Source: Rhodeus uyekii (taxonomy: Eukaryota; Chordata; Actinopteri; Cypriniformes; Acheilognathidae). Taken from it: a DNA stretch of 64,000 nt. Below the pieces are notes generated by a model. That model was not told the origin of the DNA. It saw nothing but the letters and a program-made list of their open reading frames with translations, and did no database searches. Location: positions 3,014,501 through 3,078,500 of the forward strand of contig JAWRVZ010000024.1 in the NCBI GenBank assembly GCA_037043235.1. Reading direction: 5' to 3'. Made by a program: the position numbers and the translations under genes. Positions 31,897-42,985 of this stretch are shown piece after piece (positions within the stretch are counted from its first letter, which is position 1; every line of letters begins with the position of its first letter).

Positions 31897-32440
31897 GGCC
31901 TCCCTTTTCAGGAGTGGAAAGCGAGTATAATTTGCCCTTAGGCGGAGACATACCTGGCACTAACTCTATAGCACAGTCGTAGGGACGATGCGGAGGAAGA
32001 GAAGCAGCCCGCGACTTACTGAACACTTCCTTCAGGTTCCAGTACTCCGAGGGCACGTTTGACAAATTCGGTGGTTCCTCCTGCAACACAGAACTAGACA
32101 CAGACGAACAGGCAGACAAAAGACAAGAGGCATGGCACTGATCACTCCAACTCGTGATAGTGTTGCGTCCCCAGTCAACCCTGGGGTTGTGCTTGGATAG
32201 CCAGGGATGACCGAGGACGACCGGTGCCGAGGGGAAGTCTGTTATAAAAAAGTCAATGGTTTCTATGTGGTTACCTGACAAAGTGAGTTTAAGGGGTATA
32301 GTCCTGAGGGAAATATCTGGAAGTCTCTGGCCGCCGAGGGCGTTGACGGCGATGGGTTGGGGAAGACGTTCCATGGGAATTTTGAGGTGGATGGCCAGTG
32401 AATGGTCCATCAGGTTACCCTCGGCTCCAGAGTCTAAAAG
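31877..32440 (-). pseudogene. Gypsy aspartic protease region
   Basis: On the minus strand LLDSGAEGNLMDHSLA holds the catalytic DSG at about 32430. The frame continues to FFITDFPSAPVVLGHPWLS, matching the family's VLG.PWL motif. Confidence 0.8.
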
Positions 32441-32478
32441 TGCACGGCAGTGATGAGATGAGTGAACCCATTGGAGTC

Positions 32479-32825
32479 TTACCGGGAGAGAGTGGCGGAG
32501 GAGGATGCGTTGATAGTGATGGCGCCCGTAAGTAACCTTCCCCCTACTGGCGGGCGCTGGCTTTTACTGGGCCTCGGGAGATGAAGTGGCCCTCTCCCGC
32601 ACAGTAAATGCAGAGCCCTTGTGCTCTGCGGCGTTCCCTCTCCTCCCGGGAAAGCCGAGCTCAACCAACCTGCATGGGCTCGGGATCGAAGGTGGGGCTG
32701 ACCGCGCTTGGGTGGTGGGTGGGAAGTGTCGCAAGCATTTGCTCCTCCTGTCTCTCAAGGCGCGCCATGTTGCTGGTGACGAAATCCTGCCAGCCGGGAT
32801 TACTCGCTGAATCCATGAAAAAATG
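32479..32825 (-). pseudogene. Gypsy gag remnant, internally deleted
   Basis: The start MDSASNPGWQDFVTSNMARL is followed within about 40 residues by FDPEPMQVG, which in related elements lies near the end of gag just before the zinc knuckle. The capsid-coding middle is therefore gone. The remaining part is in several frames. No TGG-type primer-binding site was seen beside the right LTR. Confidence 0.7.
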
Positions 32826-32837
32826 GCAGTGTTCTTC

Positions 32838-33270
32838 TGTCAGGCACAAGACAGAGTCGGATTCAATTGCGAGTGTGGTTTATTGTGAAACAAAAGACAG
32901 TAAATGTCCGAGAAGTCCAGGTCCAGCTGGCAGCAGCGCAGGGACTCAATGGGTTCCGGTGAGGTGGGTGTGGTGTGAAGTCCAGACGGGCGGTGGTGAG
33001 TGTGAAGACGGGACGCGGGAACTCCGGATAACAGACACGAAGAGACGAGGAACCACGGAGACACAAAACCACTGGAGGACAGCACGGGCACACATGGGAA
33101 ACAAGAACACTGCAACGAGGTGATGGTGGAGGGGAACTAAATAGGCAAGCAGATGAGAAACAGGTGAGACGGTTGATGAGCTGAGTGGGTGATCAGCGAC
33201 CACGCCTCCCACACACTCGCATACACACACAGGCAGTAAATCGGAGACAACGAATTCATGAATCGTGACA
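32838..33270 (-). repeat. 5' LTR of the gypsy element
   Basis: 433 bp, same borders as the left LTR. It would hold the element's promoter in minus orientation. Confidence 0.92.
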
Positions 33271-33907
33271 AAGAGATCTCTCAAGTACTGGGGAGCTAAA
33301 CTATTTAATGCTTTGTAATTAGCAAGATTTTAAAATGTATTCGGTGTTCTCTGCAAAAGTCTCCAATAGCTCCAGATAAAGTCATTAGATGTGTTGCTAG
33401 TCGCTTTTTTTGAAAATGTGGTCTGAATACTCGCTAAATATAGTGACAAAGGCGCTAAGTTGACAACACTGTCAGCAAGTTCTTCTGCGGCTGCGCAGCA
33501 CCACTGGAGATTCACATGCGATCCACATGCAACACAAACTCGGTGCATGCGCAGTGAACTAGGTACGGTCTTAGTCACGAGTTTACCATGTGAAGTGGGG
33601 AATACGTCGCTCTTTTTTGCTCGAGATACTAGGATTCGGTGACATTAAAGAATCGACGTAACCGATGAGAAAATACTGAGACAAATAGGGAGTTTGCCGG
33701 TTCCACTTCAAAAACGGCGACATAATAGTATTGGCGAATTAACCGTGAGTCGAGATAAGTGAAAACTGTCGGCACTCCACTGTATATATATATCATCAAC
33801 AACCCCTCAATCTGGCCTGTCACCTGCCTTTCCTGTGAATTGGAAAAGATTAGAATTCCATGAATAAATGATTGTTTCTCATTCAGTACCAGATACACAC
33901 ATACTGG

Positions 33908-34208
33908 GTAACACCTCACAGTAAGCTTTCATTAATTAACTACATTTAGTTAAAGAAGAAATTATAATGAACTGCACTTCGATGGCATTTATTAATGTTT
34001 GGTAATGTTATTTTCAGCATTTACTATGACATTTATTAAAATCAAAGGTAATGCATTAGGTAATGCAATGTGAACTAACATAAACAAACAATGAACAGCT
34101 GTATTTTTATTAACTAATGTTTACAAAGATGAATAAATACTGTTACAAATTAGTTAATGTTAGTTAATACATTAATGTTAACAAATGAGACCTTATTGGA
34201 AGTGTTAC
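33908..34208. mobile_element. Short hAT-like MITE of a common cyprinid family
   Basis: The left end GTAACACCTCACAGTAAG and right end 'ccttattggaagtgttac' are imperfect inverted repeats. The interior is made of repeated 'gttaatgttagttaa' and 'aacaatgaac' words, including inverted copies, so the whole 301 bp can fold. Superfamily inferred from resemblance to known fish MITEs. Confidence 0.65.
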
Positions 34209-35899
34209 AACATACTGTATATGATACTGATGTTAAAGTTTCAGAAAAAGTGCAGACGTGTAAAGAAATATTCACAGTAACATCACAATTACGTGAACTA
34301 CATCTTTATTTAGTATTATGTCATTACTGTACACAGTTACAATAATTACATTGAGTTGCATAATATTTCACAGTAGTACGTAGTTATATTTGGATGGATG
34401 GTGATAGACAGATAGAATTACACACACACACACACATTTCTGTCAACAAATAGTGCCATTTTCTGGCACATACATTGCCCATATTGACATTCAAAAACTA
34501 CATTTATTACTATATTTCAATGGTTTGTATGATTTGAAAACAAAAAAGAAAAAAATACCAGAAAAGTTAGTTTCCCAAAAGAATTATTGCAAAATTAAGT
34601 CTCAAAGTCAGTGCTTTACATCAGTTTACAAAATGTCACACTATTGTTCCCTCAGAAGCAAAATAAAACATCAACCAATCTGATAAAATGTACCTATTAC
34701 TGAAAAATAAATTTCCCGTAACCATTAAACATACTCACTTTTCCCTCATATACTGCAACCAAATGAGCATAAATAGGACGAAGATGAATACATACCTCAC
34801 AATATGTATATTTACAGTATTTAACTTGCTGTGTCTCAGTAGTCCCATAAAATGGATTATTGGACCGGAGAAGCCTCCTGAACTCTGAGTGCCCTGAGCC
34901 CAAAGAGATATCTCGGGTGAGATTTTATCCAAGTGTGAATGTGCAATATTTATAAGAAGAGTGAATTATTTAGCATTTGGCCAAGACACAGACAGTTTCT
35001 CTCTCTGAAATACATCATTGATATATATAGAAATAAAAAAACGAAGAGGAGGCTGAAATGAAACACGATAACCTCTATGTTAATATAATGTAAACTTGTG
35101 TGTTACAGCAACATTCAGACCTCCCTCACCCTAAATTAACAATGTTCTACATAAAAAACCATGACTACAACTTTTTATTATGATCTTAGAAGGTCATGCG
35201 CATATAAACTCATAGACTTTATGTTTGTTTGAACGGGGATTTAATGTGATCTTATAAAGTTTTATCTTCTATCACCTCGTATAGTAAGACAGGACACATG
35301 GTTATACACAAAGATCACATCAGGTACAACACATCTTTGTTCAAGACCCTAATATAAATAGATAATACATGTTACTCGTTATTTGGTTAATATTCCATGT
35401 CCTCCAGTATACAGTCAACAAAATGCACTTTTCATTCCATTCATTCATGTATATCATTGACACTTCTGTGGTAAATGTACTACTAATGGATATTCACAGT
35501 GGAGAGTATACAAGATATCGCAGTTCTACATCAATCAACTATAACCAGAAGTAGTTTCAATATTATAATCCCTAACAAAATCAAAGCAACTTTCTGTGAG
35601 GAAAAACGCCATTTAAAGTTGATTATGAGTGTGGCAAAAATAAGTTATTAGAGCATTCATTTCATGCTGTTCCATCCATTTGTAGAGAAGTTGATCTGAG
35701 AGTGGCAAATGGTGCAGCATTTTCACTCCTATGAACAAAGAAAGGGTATCAATATAGTAAAGTCAGTATAATATCTGGTGGCAAAGACAACAGATTTGGA
35801 AAAGATGAATTGCATCCAATGTCGTCTTCAATAATCTACTGTTGCACTTTATTTGCTCACAGACTGTACAGAATGAGCCAGATGACTGCTCTCGGATTG
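34209..35899. other. AT-rich intergenic sequence
   Basis: No gene or element termini recognised. A short CA tract lies near 34422-34437 and a TA-rich patch at 35020-35030. Nothing further can be supported. Confidence 0.6.
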
Positions 35900-35907
35900 C
35901 TCTAGTG

Positions 35908-36936
35908 CAGGGGTCTCCAACGTGGTGCCCGCGGGCACCAGGTCGCCCCCAAGGACCACATGAGTCGCCCGCGGGCCTGTCCTAAAAATAGCTCAACATA
36001 GCGCTACTTACCAGTGAGCTGCATCTATTTTTCTTGGTATTCTTTTTTTAAAATCGCACCCGCAAATTAACTCCTCCCCTTCACATTATTTCTGAAACTT
36101 TATAGGATAACGCCAGTTGACAACTGGCCAACTGTAGCGTGATGCAGCTCTGACTGACAAACAGTATAAATAGCATAGGCGTGGCAATTGCGTCAGAATC
36201 ATCACTGAATACTGCACAGCTGGTCAAGCGGCAAACATGGCGATTAATGCAATGTCACTTTCACATCTCTCAATGAACTGTGGTTACGACAGTAACAGGA
36301 AAAGTTCCCTTCAAAAAGCAGGGAGGAGACATTGCATTGAAATGCATTTGGGAACAGTGTTCAATCCCGCGGTGAGAGAGATGCAGATGAGCCTAAAAAC
36401 ACAGGGATCCATACGCCAATCACAGCGAAGAGGCACACAGCCCAACCAATGGCAACACCGCTAGGTGTGCTCACTACTGATAGGTGCAGCTAAACCAATG
36501 AAATCAATTGCTGAAGCTTACCAAAATGTACATACCAGAAAGCCTGAAAAATAGAGAGCTGCACTGAATATAGGGCAAACATGGTGCAAAGTAGTGCATG
36601 ATTTTTTTACAAATTGTTAGCGGCTAGTGAAAATGTTGTAGAAGTGATCATTTGAAAATGTAAATACTTGCAGAGATTTATAGAAATAAAGTGTTGCATA
36701 TTGATATTGATCTGTTTCTTACCTTGTTAAATCATTGTTGATAATTATTGTGAGAAATCATTAACATGATCAGTGTCTTCACATAGATGAATACCATTCA
36801 TTATTAATAATGGCATAAAATTAAAGGTAAATTGAGCAAATTTGTTATTTCAGAAGTGTGTATCAAACTGGTAGCCCTTCGCATTAATCGGTACCCAAGA
36901 AGTAGCCCTCACCTTCAAAAAGGTTGGTGACCCCTG
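35908..36936. mobile_element. hAT element with exact 8-bp target duplication
   Basis: The left end CAGGGGTCTCCAACGTGG and right end 'aaggttggtgacccctg' are imperfect inverted repeats. CTCTAGTG flanks it at 35900-35907 and 36937-36944. At 1029 bp it contains only a 75-residue open frame (36237-36464, starting MAINAMSLSH) not recognised as transposase. It is therefore non-autonomous or heavily deleted. Confidence 0.88.
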
Positions 36937-36944
36937 CTCTAGTG

Positions 36945-37331
36945 GTATTTGGATAGCATACGGCGCGTCATTTCTAACCGGCATGCACTGCTTTAAGTCA
37001 GATCTGTCAGGTCAGGTTTGCGCAGTGCTACATGAAGTCGAAACACACCTGCTGACAAACATTCACACACATACAAATGCAGGAAACGGAAACTGCAAGC
37101 TCAAGCACATGTCGCGGTTTCAAATTTTTACGTTTTATGAACACAGTAAATGTGTGAGAGAAGATTATTTTATCAAAAGCGTTAACCTCCTGTCCCACTC
37201 TCAAAGACATCTGCATATTGTCTGAGTAGATGCTACGTTTGAATAGTATGTTGCTACTGTCACATGACCTAGTGGTGTCAGTTGTTTCGTTTCATTTCCT
37301 TTCATAAATTCCCTCCTATGGCCACACAGGA
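36945..37331. other. Intergenic sequence
   Basis: Short single-copy-looking sequence between the hAT element and the antisense SINE; no feature seen. Confidence 0.5.
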
Positions 37332-37475
37332 TTTAACATTTATGCATTTGGCAGACGCTTTTGTCCAAAGTGACTTACATTGCGTTCAAGGAACACACTG
37401 AATCAGTTCTTGCTTTCGAACACATGACCTTGGCGTTTTAAACACCCATGCTCTACTGGTTGAGCTACAGGAAAG
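37332..37475 (-). mobile_element. tRNA-derived SINE, antisense copy
   Basis: The reverse complement shows the same order as 9367-9514: a tRNA-like part with 'gtagagcatgggtg', then the 'ttcttgaacgcaatgtaag' and 'tctgccaaatgcataaatg' body. Confidence 0.8.
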
Positions 37476-40400
37476 CTATAAAGGAATAGTAAAGTGTCCA
37501 TCGAATGCGCACTTCAGAATCTCAGATCATCCAGGGACTTTTCGCCCACTGTTTTTTAGGATACAATACTACTCTTATTGCATACTGTTTTTCACATACT
37601 ATATAGCAGGGAAGTAATCGGTTTTAGACGCAGTGGGTGTCTCAATGGAGGATGGGGCTAAATATCCTACACAACTGGTATTCAGATCTTCATCCATAGT
37701 TAGCAGCACCCAATTTCCGACGATCGAATCAATTTGTGAAAGATGAAATCAAGATCCACCCTTCTTTTTTTTCTCATGCCAGAAGCCGTTTCATAAAAAA
37801 ATGTCACAATAAGGAAGAAAGGACTGTTGCAAATTTAAAAGAAAATTCGCTTAAAATGATCTGGTTTTTAATAATGTTCTCAAAACATTTGCAGAAATAC
37901 ATTATTTATACGTAATTCATGTGACTTTTGTATCCAAAAAGGTTTTTGTTGGATGTTTGTTTAGTATTTTTTTTAAACTTGTTTTATTAGGTTTAGAGAA
38001 CATTCAAAAGTAACATTCCTATAATGTTTGCAAAATGATAAGATTAAAATAAAATTCTTCCATTGCAAATCCATTTGCTCTTTGTGTCAGAAGTTGCGAG
38101 AGCACTTGAAATACATCAGAAATAGAACGGGATGCAAGTTTAGTGTAGGGATTTTGGGGAATTTGTTGTGTCACGTAACTGCGTCATGCCTCTTGTATAA
38201 CCAAGATAAAACATTTTTAAAACATTAAGAATGATGTATAAAACGCTCCCAGAACATTACGTTTTCATAACTTTTAAAACATATTGTTTCTAGCTGGAAT
38301 CTACACACCACAGAGAGTGATGTCATATTAAAAATGTCATACTCAAAGTCTATTGTGACCGTGGCTTAAGATGCACATCAACCATATGTTTACATAAAAA
38401 AACAATTAAAAAGTCTGTCCATCTCACAGCACAGTTTTTAAACATACACTCTACACACAAATGAAAGGCACCAGAGGATGCGTTTAAAGCGGTTCATTAC
38501 ACTCAGGTTTTAATCTCCTTTTATTTACATTTGTGTAATTTGTTTTGTCCACTCTCAAGTGTGATATGAAAAGCCTGTTGGCACTATTCACTGGCTTAGC
38601 GAAAAGCACTAAAGTCAGAGTAAACATTACGTTTCAGCATTACAATGCAGATAGCTGCTGGAAGCCCCCGGGTCTGTGACAGATAAGAAAATGAGCTGAC
38701 TGTCAACTGTCAAACACCGGGTCTCAAAAACACCTCCACCTTTGTTTTGTTTGTCCCACCACTTACACCAAAGCTTTGTTTGTTTTCACAGGCTTAGCAG
38801 AAGCAAGTGGGGTGCTCGAATCAAGGACGAAGGGTTGAAGAGTTGTGCTGTAGGAAAGCGAGTGAAGCCACATGCTGTGATGCTTGAATTTCCCCTGTTC
38901 TTCTACGTGGGGTTAAGTGAAGTCGCAGAAGGTTTATCTGCCTTCATATTGCTCCCTGCCACCATCAATAAAACGCAACAATGTGTCTTGAAAAGTCAGC
39001 TTATAAAAGTTTCAGGAAACTCTGAGAGCTTAAGTGATCTTCCTCAGGCTCCACGCAAGCCCTGCAGCATCCAGGATGTCTGCTTATATTAATTTCACAG
39101 AGTTTAAGAGGTCAGCAAACTCATTTGGAGATTCTTACTCATTTATGAACCCAGCAACCCCCTGTTCTGCATCGCTCTAAGCTACAGGGCCTTGGATGCT
39201 TAAATTTACATGGAATATTATAGAGTTGGGTAGGTGTAGTTGAGCTCTTGCTCAAGCAGGCAGATTAAGACTAAGCAATGCACTCAGAGATGACAGTCAA
39301 CCAGATTTTAATGAAAAGACAGGTGGATGAACCTATGTTTCATATGCACTGTTTTCCAAAGCTTTTGCTTCATTGCTTCATGAAAAATTCAGAAGATTTC
39401 TAATGAGACAGAGAGAAAGGAGTTTAGCAAGAGAGCAGAGGGGAGGAGTCGGTGAAATAGAGAAAATGAGAGTGGGAAGAATGAAAAGCAAAGCACTACA
39501 TTTGAAAAAGTGACTCTGCGTTATATTAACAAATATCATATCAATGCATCTCATCTGTTCATGTAAAATCCAACTCATCCCTGCTAACAAGATTTTCCTT
39601 TCCTCTAATTTATTCTTTTTTCCTATCTCCTGGAGTACTTTAGCATTGATATTATGGAGACTAAATATTTTTTCAGTTAATGCAAAGCGATGCAATGATT
39701 GCTTTGGGCAAAAAAAAAAAAAAACTCATGAAAATGGATTTCGCTTGGTCCCAGAGCTATGACAAACAAATAACCAGGAGATTTAGTCCATGAAAATGAG
39801 GCCCGAAAAGAACTGAGCGATGCAACGTCACAACAAAAAGCTCAGCCAAATCTTCTCTGATATTAAAATGTATTATAATTATATAGAGAGAATGAGATAT
39901 ACAATACATGATGTATTGTAACCATAATTAAAAAAAAGCCATGAGAAAGCTATGTGCATATGATAGATAAATTAAAATGAACAGATTTTAGAATAAATAA
40001 TTCCAATTAATATAAAGCATTTTCAATGAATAGTGCCCAAAAAAACATAATATTTTCAGTGAGATTATTTATGTACCTAATATTGGAAGGGTAATGTTGT
40101 ACATTTAAATTTGTATGCATTTGAAGAGCAGGTAAACATTTCTCAGAGGGCACGGGGAATCTCATTGTCTTGCAGGTTTTCTAGTGGGAGTTCAGTTCCA
40201 TCCATCTGAGACTTTATTTAGTTCTGTTGTCCCGTCTCGGTTCTCTCTGAACTGAAATCAGTCTGCCGGCCTCCCTGGGGATGACAGTAATGTCACATAC
40301 CAGTTTGGCTCTCATATTTCACAAACAGGCCTCTCTACCTATTAAGGATGACTACTTACCATGGAAAAGGTGTGTCCTTCACATCTGCAACCTTCTCATA

Positions 40401-42034
40401 TTTTCTGCATAGACATATATGATTGGTCACAAACACACACATATGCCTGTAAGGAATGCCATAAAAGTAAATACCAAATACAGAGTGTGCAAAGCTCACA
40501 AATGATAGATCTAGCTTCACTTAGACTGAACTATTAGTTTATAACTAGCTTTCTTTCTGTGATTTTGGGGTAAAATACATAATTCTATGGAGTTTGAAAA
40601 CATATTTAGATTAGAAAAAATTATTTTACTAAAAGAACATGCAAGCGGATCTACATCCCTTTCATACACACCCATCGCTATGGAGTTGGTTGGCGAATTG
40701 TGACTTTCCTACACAGAGGAGTTTAAGTGCCTACTTGCTACTTTAATAATTCACCTCCATCCTCCTTCTCATCCATTACAGGCTGTCCACTCTGGTCACG
40801 CATCTACTAAATCTGTCGGTATATTCTCATAAGACTCTCTGTGCAGTCATTAAATCTATAAATCTTCAAAATACAGTAAGTTATGTTACAAAACTAATAC
40901 TAGACATGAATTTAACAACTCATGGGTTTACGAAAAACGGAGCGGTTGTGCGCTCAAGTTTGTATGGAAGAATATAGAAATTTATAGAAAAATTATTTTT
41001 TATTTTAAACATACATTTTCTTCACTTTGCAAGCACCGCTAATAATAATAATCAAATAATTGAACGTTATTGCATTGTTCTTTTGCTGAATTAAATATTT
41101 GGAAATGTAATGTGTTTAATTACATTTAAATTGTAACAAAAAAAAGGTAATGTAATGTAAGTGCAAATGTGTAGTGTAAAAGCTATCAGGCTAATCTGGT
41201 ATTTGTATGCTATGCTAGTATGTTAGCTAACTCAACAAAAGCAGACATTAATGGCCAGGCAAAAAAATAAATAAGTCGCTGTTTGGATTTAAATAGGCAA
41301 ATGCTTAAGAGTCTATGATTGCATCATTATTGCCATGATTATTATGTTTCTAGCATGTTACATGTTTGCCAGCAGTTTTCCGTTTCTTAAACAACCATGT
41401 GGGAAGACACATCATGGTCATATTCCAATGTCAAAATTCATCAGGCCCAAACTGTGAAAGAATGGTTGTTGTGATTGTTATTTCCATCAAGAGGTGCATC
41501 AATTTCTGGTGAAGAGTCTATCACTCTGTAAAGTCTCCTCCAGCACATCCCAAAGATTTTCAATGAATTTAATGTTTGGACTCAGAGGTGCAAATATGTT
41601 CCAGCCAAACATATAACAGGCTAGAAATATAATAATCACTGCAATAATGATCCAGTCATAGACATTTAAGCATTTGACAAACTTTTTTTTCTTCTCTTGC
41701 CAGTGTAGTTTAAATTACATATATGATAACGTGATTTTGCAGGAATTTTAATAATACTCTAAAGAGAGTAGGCTACCCATTAAAATGTATTTGAGCCAGT
41801 GGGTCTAATGGAAACTCCATTCTGAGGGAAGGCCTCATTTTTCACGACAGAACAGATTACTTGCTCAGACAACATACCTTGTAGGACTTTTTATTTCAGC
41901 TTTTTACATCAGCTATATTGCTGTAACTAATCAAATGATCAACTCTTATATGTTAAGCCTTGCGTACATCAAACCACAGATTAATTCACGCAAAGGAATA
42001 GTGTTGAAACAACAATAAAAAAGCTACTAAAGTA
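37476..42034. other. Intergenic sequence with possible conserved non-coding blocks
   Basis: No gene found. The blocks near 38430-38660 and 40135-40370 are complex, low in repeats and carry homeobox-like cores. 41400-41720 resembles, in decayed form, an interspersed fish repeat ('cagcacatcccaaagatttt', then 'caatgaatttaatgtttgga'). A poly-A tract lies at 39710-39724. Otherwise AT-rich. Confidence 0.4.
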
Positions 42035-42612
42035 CAGTAATACCTTGAGATACGAGTGTCCTGACATATGAGTATTCTGCCATACGAGCAAGCCTTCTAG
42101 CAATTTTTGCTTTGAGAAACGAGTAAATATTTGAGATACAAGCACGCTTACAGACGCTGACGCCAGGTGTTCGAGCACTCAGAGCAGCTCAAGCCGCCTC
42201 ATTTATGGGGTAATTGCATATGATCTCCACTAGAGGGCCATCTTGGTTTTACAGCGGGAGGTTACCGGGGGCGACGAGTGATTCACGAGTATTATGCTCT
42301 GAGCAGCACCAGTTATGCGTGTTCAATAATAATAAATATGAGGTTCTGAGTCTATCCAATACACTACACGGGAAGAAACACTACACTTCCGTATTGTGTT
42401 TGCATTATCTATGTTATTCCTCCCTCCTCCTCCGCACATGCCGTCATTAGCCGCGACTGTATCGTCTGTCTCGAAGGTAAGAACTTTTTATTTTATATCA
42501 CAGGAATCCTTATATACTAAAATTTTCTGTGTGTTTATGTCTCTATAGCAATTAAAAACAATTTTTTTCCATTGTTTTTAGCACTAATAAGGGAGTCTTT
42601 TAGAGGGCCGGA

Positions 42613-42671
<59 letters not shown>

Positions 42672-42740
42672 TTTTTTTTCTTTTCTTTTTTTGTTATTTC
42701 TTATGGGAAAAAATTATTTGAGATACGAGCAATTCGCTGT
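42035..42740. mobile_element. Pogo/Tigger-like element, right end incomplete
   Basis: TA then CAGTAATACCTTGAGATACG opens it. The right side has the complementary motif 'gagatacgagcaattcgctg' but no closing terminus. It contains a TA microsatellite and T run at 42614-42680. The text 'ctccactagagggccatc' at about 42226 is CTCF-like. No coding sequence. Confidence 0.6.
42614..42680. repeat. TA microsatellite followed by a poly-T run
   Basis: About 20 TA units run into about 27 T residues with occasional C. Confidence 0.85.
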
Positions 42741-42756
42741 AATAAGTGCTAGGTGT

Positions 42757-42985
42757 CACAGTCATGTCATGTCATCACTTTCCTCGAGTGATCCTTTTGT
42801 GTTCCCGTTAAGTATCATGTCAGCCACTCCCCATTGTTATTAGCGTCAGGTGTGTGTCATTATTCCTATGTGTATTTAAGCCTGCATGTAATGTCTTGTC
42901 CTTGTCGATTGTTAACGATTCCTTGTCCGTTTCGCTCCATGTTTCCTAGTTCTAAGCCTCCCGAGTTTCTGTTCGTATTTAAAGT
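42757..42985 (+). mobile_element. Partial LTR-like sequence
   Basis: Begins TGTCACAGTCATGTC and has the composition and short motifs of fish gypsy LTR 5' halves ('cgtcaggtgtgtgtcattat', 'tatttaagcctgc'). No 3' end or target duplication was found, so it is at best a fragment. Confidence 0.4.

Larger units (their letters stand above)
28913..33270 (-). mobile_element. Ty3/gypsy LTR retrotransposon, gag-deleted
   Basis: Two 433-bp LTRs bound it, flanked by AAGAGA at 28907-28912 and 33271-33276. The internal order on the minus strand is gag remnant, protease, RT, RNase H, integrase, chromodomain, which is Ty3/gypsy order. A purine-rich tract adjoins the left LTR. The LTRs differ at about eight positions by eye (about 98% identical), so the insertion is relatively young. 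Gag is mostly deleted and pol is frameshifted, so this copy cannot act alone. Confidence 0.92.
26751..33358 (-). mobile_element. L2-type LINE 3' fragment, split by two later insertions
   Basis: Its pieces (26751-27445, 28709-28912, 33271-33345) follow the L2 copy at 61849-63105 in order. An 8-bp candidate duplication GTCTCCAA lies at 26743-26750 and 33359-33366. Because the 3' end (AAGTCAAGTCACC tail) is at the left, the LINE is on the minus strand and 5' truncated. No usable ORF. Confidence 0.75.
26221..33782. mobile_element. Pogo/Tigger-like element containing an L2, a hAT and a gypsy element
   Basis: The left terminus CAGTGGAGTTCGG is preceded by TA. The right terminus 'cggcactccactg' is its imperfect complement and is followed by TA at 33783-33784. 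Its own sequence is only about 26221-26742 and 33367-33782; the rest is nested insertions. No transposase remains in these parts. The TIR style resembles other pogo/Tigger copies in the window but is a different family. Confidence 0.75.
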
